This document shows, in pieces, positions 48,234 through 58,344 of a DNA stretch of 64,000 nt. This DNA comes from Artocarpus heterophyllus (taxonomy: Eukaryota; Streptophyta; Magnoliopsida; Rosales; Moraceae): assembly GCA_025403435.1 (NCBI GenBank), contig CM046348.1, positions 38,245,534-38,309,533 on the forward strand. The letters run 5' to 3'. Under the pieces are notes generated by a model. It saw only the letters and a program-made list of their open reading frames with translations. It had not been told where the DNA came from and searched no databases. A program made the translations under genes and the position numbers. Within the stretch, counting starts at the first letter, position 1, and each line of letters begins with the position of its first letter.

Positions 48234-49770
48234 TGTTATGCATGCAAGTATATACAGTTACAATTACAAGTAATAGAACGAGAGTAGTGTCATTTTTCTT
48301 AAGGATCGTGTTTAATTTTTTTTAAGTACCGAAATTAGATGAACTTTAAAATTTTTTAGATGATTGATTAAAAAGAAGTGAAACGGACTAATAAAATTAA
48401 AATAAATTGAAAGTATAACAAACTGAAATAAAAACTAAAATTAGAAACTAAAAATAAAATAAAATGATAACAAAACAAGTATAGATGAGCTACTTCGCTA
48501 AGTTTCAATTGACATAGAACACTTATGTATTTCAATTTTTCCTCTCCCAAGTACTCAATTGAAGAATACTCAAAGTAATCATTTCCAAAATCCTTGTTCA
48601 AAATCAATTACGAAAGGTTCATTAATCAAGTTCTATAATTAGCCACAAAGAAAATAATAATTCTTTCAATTCTCTATAATTTTCAAAGTTGTTTTTCCTA
48701 AACCCACATTTGGAGTTTTCCTTGCCTAAGTACTAATCATAAATGTATAATCAACTAATTGGTGATCAAACAATTAAGAGGCATTAAGGTCAAAGAAACA
48801 CAAATAAATGCAAAATAAAAATCAACTTGCAATAATCCGGTTTCAACTTAGATCTATAATCCTCTAGACTAAGAAACTTAACAACACATAATCACAAACA
48901 AAGCTAAAAACACAATAACAATATCAAAAACATAAATCCACAAAATATTTGGTTCAAACAATTTCAAATTAACAAATACAAGACAGATAAAGAAATTAAA
49001 AAACAAAACTCATTTGGTGGTATCACAAACTTCAATTTCATCCTCAAAATCTCTAAATCTTTATTGTTGTCGAAGCTTCAAAATTGTCGCTCTGAAGTCA
49101 CAGAATACCTAAGCAAAAGTATAGAATAAAAACCTAAAAATAAAACTAGAAATAAAATCTGATACTCATTATTTTTTTTAGTTTTTTTTTTCTCTTTTCT
49201 CTTTTTTTTTTTTTTTCGTTTCCTCCTCGGCATTAGACCTCAATTCCCAAAAATGGGCTTCGGCCACTGTGAAGCTCCTCCTCCCGTATTCTGAGGCTCC
49301 TTGCTTTTCTCGTCCCCCGTGACATTATGAGAGGAAATAAACAAAATGAACGAACGCTTAAAGTAGTAAAACACGTGGCGACTAAAGGCTGGGTGAGCGT
49401 AAGAGCTGGGACGCGTGGCGCTTTCTTGGTTGGAACAATGGCCACGCGGAAGCGGCTGGAGGAGGCAAAGCAACGGATTGCACACAGCTGGAGTAATGCG
49501 CCTGCATTTGACGCGTGGCGTGCAACGATTGGGCAAGGCTTTCCCAAGGCTATTTATGACGCGCCTTTGTTTGGCGTGTCTACAAGCTCCAATCTTGTCC
49601 GTGGAAACCTGATTGACAGCTACATGCGCGAGTGTTAATATTTCCTTACTTTCGCGAATGGGCTTTGTTTGACATGTCTGCTGAATTTGAATTTCTCTTA
49701 TCTTTTGACCCCAAATTGCTCTAAATTTTCATTTTAGCTCCTATCACCTACACACCGACGCAAATGAGAA
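48234..49770 (-). mobile_element. Gypsy-type LTR relic, minus strand, with GC-rich promoter block
   Basis: In plus orientation it begins TGTTATGCATGC. Inverted, it carries the group's landmarks: a TATA-like CATAAATA (minus, 49559-49551), a GC-rich block, an AT-rich leader with gaagtttgtgataccacc (near 49030), and aatgacactactctcg then attacttgtaattg near the end. No primer site or gag adjoins it, so it is probably solo or truncated. Overlapping frames of about 65-104 codons in both strands at 49233-49638 are accidental products of the GC-rich block. Confidence 0.55.
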
Positions 49771-50305
49771 TAAAATAAAATAAAATAAAAGGTCGAGAAA
49801 AATAATAATAATTACAATACTAATAATATTAATAAATTCAATTAAAGTCAAATAAAAACAAATAAAATCAAATTAACAAAAAATAAAAATATAAAAAATA
49901 AAATATATAAAAATGAACAAAATTAGATAAAATTACATAAAAATATGAAGAACAGGTCTGGCTTTGTCCTTGACCTATCTTCTTCAGCGGCGGCCGTGAG
50001 GACAGGAGACTCGGAATCTATGTCGCGATAGCAAGTTCATCCTCTCCGGCAACGGTTGCGATCTCCGTCGGAGGTTCATCTAGTGATCTCGAGGCCTTCG
50101 CCCACCAAAGCTCTTCTTGATGGTGTGCTGTCCGTAGGAAAGAGGAAGGAAGGTGTGACGACTCCAACGCCGACCCCGCATGGGTGGAATCCGTACAATT
50201 TGGATCGCAGACTAAGATTCTCTTAATTTCATATTTTCACACTTTTTTTTTTTGGTTTTGCATACGAGTTTTTTGATATTGGGTTTGTTTGTTTGTTTGT
50301 TGAAG
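49771..50305. other. AT-rich tail then GC-rich segment upstream of the ADF fragment
   Basis: 49771-49960 is AT-rich (aataataat, aaataaaa). 49970-50220 is GC-rich with no lasting frame. It is followed by a T-rich run and gtttg repeats resembling an intron end before the ADF exon. It may be 5' sequence captured together with the ADF piece, but I cannot show that. Confidence 0.4.
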
Positions 50306-50571
50306 GGAAATGCTTCGTCTGGCATGGGTGTTGCTGATGACAGCAATTGCATGTTCCTGGAACTAGAGAGGGAGAAAGTCTTCCGCTATGTGATTTTTAA
50401 TATTGATGGGAAGAAAAAACAGGTTCTGGTTGAGAATATCAGACGCCCAGCTAAAAAGCTATGATGATTTTGTTGTTTGTCGCCGGAGAATGATTGTAAA
50501 TATGCGGTTTATGAGTTTGATTTCATCACTTTGAAGAACTGCCATTAGAGCAAAATCTTTTTAATCGCATG
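50306..50571 (+). pseudogene. Actin-depolymerizing factor (ADF/cofilin) exon fragment
   Basis: After a T-rich, gtttg-repeat stretch ending in aag, the frame reads GNASSGMGVADDSNCMFLEL, then a KVFRYVIFNID block. This is the N-terminal half of the ADF-homology domain. ADF proteins bind and sever actin filaments in the cytoplasm. The match continues in other frames as SYDDF and PENDCKYAVYEFDF, then NCH, a TAG stop, SKIFLIA. So there are at least two frameshifts and one nonsense change, and the C-terminal third (SKIFFIAWSP onward) is missing. Intron-like sequence at the 5' side points to a DNA-level copy rather than a processed pseudogene. Confidence 0.88.
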
Positions 50572-50844
50572 ATTACTCTCATTTGCATTAGTTAGATTCA
50601 AAAGTAATAGACTCTGTGTCATATTACAGTCGCAGTTGATTAATTGAATTGGTTTTTGACCAATAATCTAAATAGTCGCTGTTAATGCTTTTGTGTTTTA
50701 TTTTATTTTATTTTTTTCATCGGCGATGGATTTGGCTTTGCTATTGTTATTTTAATTGGCTTTTTCCTCTTTTGTTCTTTTTGGCCGTCGCTGAAGACGA
50801 GCCGACAACAGCAGAGCGCGAGAAAAAAAAGGGAAAAAAAAAAA

Positions 50845-51009
50845 GTCTCATTAGGACATTGAAAATTGTCCTAAAGAAACATGTCAAAATATCTTAGAAG
50901 AAAACTCGAATATATCTTAAAGAAACATGTTAAAATGTTTCTTCATAAATATACTAAAGGGACATACAATATGCCCTGTGTTAAGATATAGGATATGTCC
51001 TAACGAGAC
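50845..51009. mobile_element. MITE, 165 bp
   Basis: The left end gtctcattaggacat mirrors the inverted right end gtctcgttaggacat. The interior repeats agaaacatgt and aaaatgtttc words. A-rich sequence on both sides (aaaaa) could hide a target duplication. No coding capacity. Confidence 0.72.
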
Positions 51010-51518
51010 AAAAATGTGCACTAAATTGATGACATAACAGTTTTTTTTAACGTACGACCCCGGCCCAACAGTTGTCTAAAAAATCGCATTTATATATGTT
51101 CTCGAAATTTTTTGATAGTTAAAATGAACACCGGCCCAATAGGACCCATTGATGCAATGACTGTTGTTTGTATAGTCTCACTTTGTTACTATAGAAAGCT
51201 TACTGAATGTGCTTTTTCTGCTTGCATATAAAGGAAAGAAGCTTCGTGGAAGCTGCTTTCGAGGCGTTGATTTCCTCCACGTGTCAGCAATCCAAGGCAT
51301 TCAAATAACTATAAATATAGCCTTCCTCACGCACTCAATGTACGCAAAAAATAGAAGAAAACTCAAGCGTATATGTGAGACAGAGTGCTAAAGTGTATTA
51401 TTGTCTAGTAGTTTGTAATTTTTTTAAGCTTCCTAGAAGGCTTTGGTTTTGGTGTATTTTTCTTTTTATGTTATATGAGAAATCAATTTATTTTGCCCAT
51501 TAATATTGTGTTCGATGA
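51010..51518 (+). mobile_element. Probable 5' LTR of copia family C
   Basis: It precedes a Met-type primer site and a copia gag. A TATA-like word (catataaagg) lies at 51224-51233 and another (ctataaatatag) at 51310-51321. Its left end is unclear, and the right LTR of this element is not in the window. Confidence 0.5.
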
Positions 51519-51535
51519 TTGGAATCAAAGCGATT
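51519..51535 (+). promoter_or_regulatory. Primer binding site of copia C
   Basis: ttggaatcaaagcgatt matches 10 of 12 bases of TGGTATCAGAGC, the initiator-Met site. Confidence 0.6.
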
Positions 51536-51739
51536 ATGTGAGCTTTCTTAAAATTTTGAGTATGTTCGACAGATATGGTTTTAATTGAGCTTTAACATTA
51601 GAAAAGTTTTTTTTTTTTGAGATTATTCTGAGTTTATTTCAAACCTAGTAAGGTTTTTTTATGTCGTGAGTAGCTTGGGATTCTACACGTTTATTATCTA
51701 CGAAAAATCTTGTTTGATATTGCCGAAGTCTTGTCAATA

Positions 51740-52331
51740 CAATTGGTGATCTTCAAGTAATTGGAGGAATCAAGAAACTCAACAACCAAAACGACAATAT
51801 ACGGGTAACATATATGATGTTTTACATTAAAGGGCAAGCCCTTTGGAAGATTGTCGATGGTAGTGAAGATACGCAACAGTGGCAGAAGACACCAATAGCA
51901 CCTTGCGCAAATGGAAGATTAAAGTGGGCAAGACATGCTTGCTATTAAGACTACAATAGAGGAACAAATGCTAGAGCACATAAGGAGAGCAGAAAACCAA
52001 AGTGATGATGAGTGGGACATCGAAGAGTCATTTGCTATGGAAGAGAAAATGGCACTCGTAGTGACAACCACTCGATAGCTTGAGTATGAGAATGATTGGA
52101 TCGTCGACTCTAGACATTCAAATCATATATTAGTGATCAAGATGAGTGGCGAAACATGATCGAGTACGAAGGAAGTTGCATGTTGGTGACAACCAATAAC
52201 TCGAGGTTGCTAATTACCCACATTGGTAAGGCAACTATAGTGGTTCATTATATTCCTAATAAAATGCCACTTGATAATGTCTATTATATATCGAGCATGA
52301 AGAAAAATTTGTCATCAGCAGCACAATTAAC
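51740..52331 (+). pseudogene. Copia family C gag-protease remnant, internally deleted
   Basis: Reads GGIKKLNNQNDNIRVTYMMF and GQALWKIVDGSEDTQQW (copia gag N-terminus), then EEQMLEHIRRAENQSDDEWD after a large gap. That join lacks the middle of gag and the zinc knuckle normally present, so it marks an internal deletion. The protease follows with WIVDSRHSNHILV (DSG altered to DSR) and NVYYISSMKKNLSSAAQLT. There the frame is cut by family B and resumes at 61881. Confidence 0.85.
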
Positions 52332-54310
52332 TGTTGGAATTAAAACATGAAACGCAGCGGAAGGAACGGATCGTTGACAAACAAAATTTTTCTGAAAACT
52401 TTGTTCATCGGGAATAGATATATAATTTTAATTACAGAAAGCTTTAGGAATTTTTACTAACCTTTTTGAAGACTATCAGGGTATCCTAGCTTTCCTCTTT
52501 GACACCACGATCTTCCAAACCAGGCCTCCACACCAATGGAAAGACGAGTGGGCGTCAAACTGCAAGAATGAATTTTCCTCACACTTTTCTGAATCTGCTA
52601 TGTACTCAACACATGAGATAGCAGACCTTTTTCTTTAGAGAAGAACTCTCAGTTTTTCTCTCTAAAAATTATGTGAATAAAAATTACTGAGATAACTGTT
52701 ATCTCTCCTTTTTTTATAACTGAGCCATTAGTCATTTTTCTTTCCCTTTTCTTTTCCTTTCCTTTTTCTTCTTTTCTTTCTTTTCCCGTTTGTTTCTCCG
52801 AATCCTTATATGGATTCCACACACATATGCACATGTATATAAAGGTGAAGAAAAAAGAAAGATTCCTTTTTTTGACTTTGACCGAGACAAGTCATTAATG
52901 AATATATGTGTGTGTGGTTGTGGGGAAAGCGTGAAACTTGGTTCACGGCTTACCCTTTTTTTTTTTTTTCTTTTTTTTAATATTATATTAATATATACAT
53001 ATATATTAATATATTATAAAATCTTATATATATATAAAAGGATTTGGTTCAAAACCATATATATATATATATATATATCCAAATATAAATTTAAAAATAA
53101 ATCACATTTATTTAAGAATAGATTTTAACAATAATCAATTAATCAACTAATGCTCAGTTAAATGTGATAACATTTATCACTTTACATTATGTGTCACAGA
53201 GAACACTTTTCTGTGTCACGTTAATAATTCAAGTGTGAAAAATTAATTCAGAATTCAAAAATTCTGAATTATACATGTATAATTCATTCTATGCAAATTC
53301 CAATATAGTGTTACAGAGGTGGTATTGGGGACCTATGGACCTATAACCTAAGCTCCAATAAATTTGACATTTAATTAAACTTTTTAATTAATGTGCCAAA
53401 TTTATTAGTTTCAGTGTTACTCCACTAAAAACCTGAAACTGAACTCTTGAGATTATAGTATAATTACTCAAAGAAAATTAACGAGTAGTCCATTGATATA
53501 ATCATTACATATAAGTCAGTCCTCCATAAATAGTTCATAATAAGAGCTAGGTTCAATTTCCGTTTACCTCTCTTATTACCTCTTTATCCTTGAGTTCCAA
53601 TAATTCTCTAATGAACAATTAATTCATAATCTTATTATGAACGAGCGCTCTATTGTTCAAACCTTGAATTATCACTCAAGAGAACTATTTTTCTAACTTC
53701 CATAGGGAAGGAATGGATTCCATATCTGTATAATATTATTCCCAGCCATTTATTACTTTATGTTTCCAAGATGCTAAGTTACAATCTGTGCTTAGACAAA
53801 TCTTACCATGCAAGTCAAAAAACATAATGTAATAAATAGGAGTCTAATAAATACTCAGGATTAAGACTGTCAAATATATGATCATCATAGTGATAAATTT
53901 GAATACTCTATTTGTAACGGATGATTATTAGAGATTCATAATTTATCTGGTCCAGTCCTATATAATCTCATTATATAAAGTACCTCCAACCCAATGTCTC
54001 TACATTAATAGTCCGGATAATGACTATTTCATTTTAGATGAGATTGGACCGTACTTGTAATTTTTAATTAAAGATCCCAAACTTTAATTAATTATTACGG
54101 ACTATTTAGATTATTATCTATAAATTTTATCCCCAAGCAAATAACACTTATATGCTAAATTTATAGTCACATAAATAATCATGGAATTTTCTTGATGTTT
54201 ATAAATGTATTCATAATACATATAATCAACCAAAATAATAATAAATGTCATTTTATTTATTTATTAACAATATGTACAATGTCACAGCTTTTAGGGCACC
54301 AAACCCAACA
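52332..54310 (-). repeat. 3' LTR of copia B
   Basis: Contains a pyrimidine-rich run (52735-52792), a T-run (52955-52978) and an (AT)n run (53056-53078). Between 53320 and 54060 it keeps a block distantly similar to family A LTRs (ggacctatggacct, ttactccactaaaa, gaactcttgaga). Confidence 0.95.
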
Positions 54311-54327
54311 ATCTCCCACTTGCCCTA
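54311..54327 (-). promoter_or_regulatory. Polypurine tract of copia B
   Basis: The minus strand reads agggcaagtgggagat directly before the 3' LTR, the standard copia plus-strand primer. It overlaps the last codons of the pol frame. Confidence 0.85.
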
Positions 54328-56430
54328 AAGCAGGTGAGACATGTCTCTAAGACCTAAGCCTTCCAAGTGTCCCTCAAAGCTCTTTGCAGGTAACGTCTTG
54401 GTGAAAGGGTCGGCAAGGTTGTTTTCCGACGCTATCTTCACAACTTCCACATCGCCTCGATGCACTATCTCTCTAATCAAATGATATTTTCTTTCTATAT
54501 GCTTTCCTCTTTTGTGGCTTCTAGGTTCTCTTGAATTTGCCACTGCACCACTGTTGTCACAATACAGTATGAGTGGTTTATCCATGTCTGGAACTACTTC
54601 CAAATCATTTAAGAACTTACGGAGCCAAACAGCTTCTTTAGCTGCTTCACAAGCAGCCACATATTCTGCTTCCATAGTTGAATCAGCAATACAAGATTGT
54701 TTGATGCTTCTCCAAACTATGGCTCCACCACCAAAAGTAAACACTGATCCAGACGTAGATTTACGTGTGTCTTTGTCTGATTGAAAATCAGAATCAGTGT
54801 ATCCAATGGGAATCAAATTCTCACCAGAATAAACTAGCATATAGTTTCTCGTTCTCCTAAGATACTTGAGAATATGTTTAACCGCTACCCAATGATCTAA
54901 TCCTGGGTTGGATTGATACCGACTGACTATACCCACCGCATAGCAAATGTCAGGTCTTGTACACAACATGGCATACATTAGACTTCCTACTGTAGATGCA
55001 TAGGGTACCCGTCTCATATTTTCTTCCTCTTGAGGTGTCTTAGGACACTGCTCTTTTGAAAGATAAACTCCATGACGTGTAGGCAAATTACCTTTCTTGG
55101 AGTTCTGCATCGAAAATCTGATAAGCACCTTATCGATATACGATGCCTGAGACAGCGCCAACAGTTTGTTCTTGCGATCTCTTATGAGTTGAATTCCAAG
55201 AACATAACTTGCTTCTCCTAAATCTTTCATTTGGAAATTGCTGGCGAGCCATTTCTTTACATCAGATAATACTCCTACATCATTCCCAATGAGTAGGATA
55301 TCATCTACATAAAGAACCAAGAAGACCACCTTCTTTTCTTTGATGTACTTGTAAACACAAGGTTCATCAATATTTTGATCGAAACCATAAGATTTGATCG
55401 CTTCATCAAATCTCAAGTTCCAAGATCTTGAAGCTTGCTTGAGTCCATAGATGGACCTCTGCAACTTGCAAACCTTTTGCTCTTGACCTTTAACTATAAA
55501 CCCTTCTGGTTGCACCATATAGATGCTTTCCTCAAGATAGCCATTCAAAAAGGCAGTCTTGACATCCATTTGCCATATCTCATAATCAAGACAAGCAGCA
55601 ATGGATAAAAGAATCCGAATGGATTTAAGCATAGCTACAGGCGAGAAAGTTTCTTCATAGTCAACTCCCTCCTTTTGGGTATAACCCTTTGCCACAAGCC
55701 TAGCTTTGAAAGTCTCAACTTTCCCATCCACTCCTCTTTTCTTCTTGTAAATCCATTTGCACCCTATGGGTTTTATCCCTTCAGGTAGGTCTACAAGATC
55801 CCAGACTGAATTAGAGTACATGGACTCCATTTCAAGGTTCATAGCCTCCAGCCATGTTTCCTTCTCAGAAACTTCCATTGCATCACGATATGTCAATGGA
55901 TCATCCTCACCATTATCAGAGATAGCAACATTTGCTTCTCCAAGTTCCCTGTAGCGAGCAGGTGGTCTCACAACCCTCCCACTACGTCGAGGTGGTATGA
56001 CATTCTGATAGGAAGATGTGGCCTCCTCATTTTGTCCTTCGACAACAGTTGTCGGTTGCGGTCTGATCTGATCAGAAAGTAACTCTTCAAGTACAATTTT
56101 GCTACGAGGTTTATAGTTTGTCATATAATCATTCTCGAGAAAAGTGGCATTTGTCGATACAAATACTTTCTTATCCTGTGGACTATAAAACAAACCTCCC
56201 CTCGTTCCCTTTGGGTATCCCACAAATAAGCATACTTCAGAACGTGGTTCCAACTTCCCAGTCTTACCTTTCAGCACATGTGCTGGACACCCCCATATAC
56301 GGATATGTCGCATACTAGGTTTGCGACCATTCCATAACTCTAGAGGTGTTTTTGAAATAGACTTAGATGGAACTATGTTTAGAAGATATACTGCAGTTTG
56401 TAGTGCATATCCCCAAAATGAAGTGGGTAA
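54325..56430 (-). CDS. Copia B polyprotein, second part: integrase C-terminus, reverse transcriptase, RNase H
   Basis: This is in the same frame as the upstream part, just after the in-frame TGA, with no shift. It opens with the integrase end (ELWNGRKPSMRHIRIWGC, GKLEPRSEVCLFVGYPKG). Reverse transcriptase follows: WLEAMNLEMESMYSNSVW, KARLVAKGYTQKEGVDY, WQMDVKTAFLNGYLEE and the intact YVDD box (55311-55300). RNase H shows YTDSDFQSDKDTRKSTSG, EAEYVAACEAAKEAVWL and HIERKYHLIREIV, and the frame ends NNLADPFTKTLPAKSFEGHL. All catalytic aspartates I can locate are present. The product would copy retrotransposon RNA to DNA in virus-like particles. Translation from the upstream ATG would stop before this part. 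Confidence 0.93.
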   Translation of the reverse strand, partial: LPTSFWGYALQTAVYLLNIVPSKSISKTPLELWNGRKPSMRHIRIWGCPAHVLKGKTGKLEPRSEVCLFVGYPKGTRGGLFYSPQDKKVFVSTNATFLENDYMTNYKPRSKIVLEELLSDQIRPQPTTVVEGQNEEATSSYQNVIPPRRSGRVVRPPARYRELGEANVAISDNGEDDPLTYRDAMEVSEKETWLEAMNLEMESMYSNSVWDLVDLPEGIKPIGCKWIYKKKRGVDGKVETFKARLVAKGYTQKEGVDYEETFSPVAMLKSIRILLSIAACLDYEIWQMDVKTAFLNGYLEESIYMVQPEGFIVKGQEQKVCKLQRSIYGLKQASRSWNLRFDEAIKSYGFDQNIDEPCVYKYIKEKKVVFLVLYVDDILLIGNDVGVLSDVKKWLASNFQMKDLGEASYVLGIQLIRDRKNKLLALSQASYIDKVLIRFSMQNSKKGNLPTRHGVYLSKEQCPKTPQEEENMRRVPYASTVGSLMYAMLCTRPDICYAVGIVSRYQSNPGLDHWVAVKHILKYLRRTRNYMLVYSGENLIPIGYTDSDFQSDKDTRKSTSGSVFTFGGGAIVWRSIKQSCIADSTMEAEYVAACEAAKEAVWLRKFLNDLEVVPDMDKPLILYCDNSGAVANSREPRSHKRGKHIERKYHLIREIVHRGDVEVVKIASENNLADPFTKTLPAKSFEGHLEGLGLRDMSHLL

Positions 56431-58314
56431 TCATGAGTAGCTAAGCATGGATCTCACCATATCAAGCAACGTTCTATTTCTTCTCTCTGCAACACCATTT
56501 TGTTGTGGTGTTCCAGGTGCGGTGAGTTGTGATAGAATACCATGTTCTATCATATAATCCTTGAATTCAGTATCAATGTATTCTCCTCCTCGATCAGATC
56601 GAAGACTCTTCACCGTCTTACCTAATTGCTTTTCAGCTTCCGCTTGGAATTCTTTGAACTTTCCAAAAGTTTCAGATTTCCTTTGCATTAGGTATATGTA
56701 ACCATACCTTGAATAATCGTCAATAAATGTGACGAAATATTCGTAACCACCACGGGCTTGTACATTCATTGGACCACAGACGTCTGAATGTATTAGCTCA
56801 AGTAGTTCCTTGGCCCTTTCGCCTTTTGCAGAGAAAGGCCTCTTAGTCATTTTACCTTCAAGACAAGATTCACAAACTGGTAGAAAACTAACTTTTAGCT
56901 CTTTTAAAGGACCCTCCTTTACCAGTCTGTTAATTCTGTCAAGGTTGACATGACCTAATCTAAGGTGCCATAGGTATGTTTCATTATTAGAAGAAATCTT
57001 TTGCTTCTTGGGTTTAGGTTGTTCAACTTTGAACATTTCGGTATTGAGCAGTGCTTTTTCGTTGGGCCTTAAGGTGTAAAGCCCATTTTCCAGATGTGCA
57101 GAACAAATATCCAAACCATTTCTAGAAATATTAACATAATTATTATTAAAAGAAACATTAAACATTTGTTCAAACAACCTGGAAACAGAAATCAAATTTC
57201 TGCGAAAACAAGGAATGTAATAAACATTGTCTAAAATTAAAAACTTATTTCTAAAATAAAGTTTAACAACTCCCACTGCTCTTGCCGAAACAACCTCTCC
57301 CGTTCCCACTCTCATCGTTTGTTCCCCGTCGGCAAGCTCCCTTGAAGAACTAAGCATCTGTAAAGAAGAACAAACATGGTTAGTTGCCCCTGAATCAATT
57401 ATCCAAGGTGAAGAATCATCTTCAACTAAACAAGCTTCTAAAACGAGTAAATCTGATTTACCGTTGTTCTTCTTTTCTTTGAGCTCCTGAAGATACTTCT
57501 TGCAGTTTCTCTTCCAGTGCCCAACTACGCCGCAGTGGAAACATTTTCCTTTAGGCTTCTTTTGGTTGGAGCTCTTTTTGCTGTTGTTGTTTTTGTTCTT
57601 CTTAGGTTGCCTTCCATTCTTAGACTTACCACTTCCTTCAGTCCCCTTCGTCTTCTTATTCTTTTGGGCAAAAGAGGAATGTTGAGCTTCTGCAACATTT
57701 GCCTCAGCTTCTTTAGTCTTTTCTTTCGAAATAGACTCGAAGGTTTGAAGCTCATTAAGCAACTCAGTCATGTTATATTTCAGCTTGTTCATGAAATAGT
57801 TGCTTTTGAACTGAAGGAACGCAGGGGAGAGGGTTTCTAAAATCATCCCCACCTGTGTGGCTTCATCTATCATAGACCCGTTGACCTCGGCCTCATGGAG
57901 ATAGTTAACCATGTTGAGAACATGTTCTCTGACCGAAATCCCTGCCTTCATTTTTGCATTCATTACTGCCTTAACGGCTTCGTGGCGTGCCTTTTCAGAA
58001 GGTTTACCAAACATGTCTTGCAGAGACTGCATTATCTCATAAGCGGTCTCCATGCTTTCGTGCTTCATCCTAAGCACGTCAGACATCCCAGCCAAAAGAA
58101 AATAGCGGGCCTTATTATTTGCCGCGATCCAACGATCATATGCTTCCCGTACATTACGAGGAGCATTGGAAGCAGGCTCTGGAGGACATTCCTCCGTCAG
58201 GACAAACTTGTAACTTTCGCAAATTAGTACAATGTTCATGTTACTCTTCCACTTGACAAAATTATCTCCGGTTAATTTTTCATTTGAGAGAATTGCGATG
58301 ATTGGATTAGACAT
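56431..58314 (-). CDS. Copia B polyprotein, first part: gag, protease, integrase core (ends at premature stop)
   Basis: The start chosen is MSNPIIAILSNEKLTGDNF at 58314; an in-frame ATG ten codons upstream (58344) belongs to the leader. Gag (UBN2 type) runs about 235 residues and is followed by a Lys/Asn-rich linker. The zinc knuckle CFHCGVVGHWKRNC starts near 57543. The protease site WIIDSGATNHVC is intact (57405-57370). GAG-pre-integrase shows YLWHLRLGHVNLDRINRLV, with CESCLEGKMTKRPF after it. The integrase core has HSDVCGPM (from 56790), FIDDYSRYGYIYL and GTPQQNGVAERRNRT, giving the DD35E residues. A single TGA at 56433-56431 interrupts the frame shortly after the core. No other break is visible. 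Confidence 0.94.
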   Translation of the reverse strand: MSNPIIAILSNEKLTGDNFVKWKSNMNIVLICESYKFVLTEECPPEPASNAPRNVREAYDRWIAANNKARYFLLAGMSDVLRMKHESMETAYEIMQSLQDMFGKPSEKARHEAVKAVMNAKMKAGISVREHVLNMVNYLHEAEVNGSMIDEATQVGMILETLSPAFLQFKSNYFMNKLKYNMTELLNELQTFESISKEKTKEAEANVAEAQHSSFAQKNKKTKGTEGSGKSKNGRQPKKNKNNNSKKSSNQKKPKGKCFHCGVVGHWKRNCKKYLQELKEKKNNGKSDLLVLEACLVEDDSSPWIIDSGATNHVCSSLQMLSSSRELADGEQTMRVGTGEVVSARAVGVVKLYFRNKFLILDNVYYIPCFRRNLISVSRLFEQMFNVSFNNNYVNISRNGLDICSAHLENGLYTLRPNEKALLNTEMFKVEQPKPKKQKISSNNETYLWHLRLGHVNLDRINRLVKEGPLKELKVSFLPVCESCLEGKMTKRPFSAKGERAKELLELIHSDVCGPMNVQARGGYEYFVTFIDDYSRYGYIYLMQRKSETFGKFKEFQAEAEKQLGKTVKSLRSDRGGEYIDTEFKDYMIEHGILSQLTAPGTPQQNGVAERRNRTLLDMVRSMLSYS

Positions 58315-58344
58315 TGTCGCTGTAATAAATAAATAAAATAGCAT

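Noticed and set aside
49233..49638. Overlapping open frames of 65-104 codons on both strands
   Set aside because: They come from the stop-poor GC-rich part of a gypsy-type LTR, with no coherent domain.
52649..53128. Frames at 52649-52834 and 52790-53128, repeated at 60214-60546
   Set aside because: They lie in the two copia B LTRs, which are non-coding; repetition reflects LTR identity, not conserved genes.
54325..58344. Counting the two family B frames as independent genes
   Set aside because: They are in the same frame and separated by one TGA and no shift, so they are two parts of one polyprotein.
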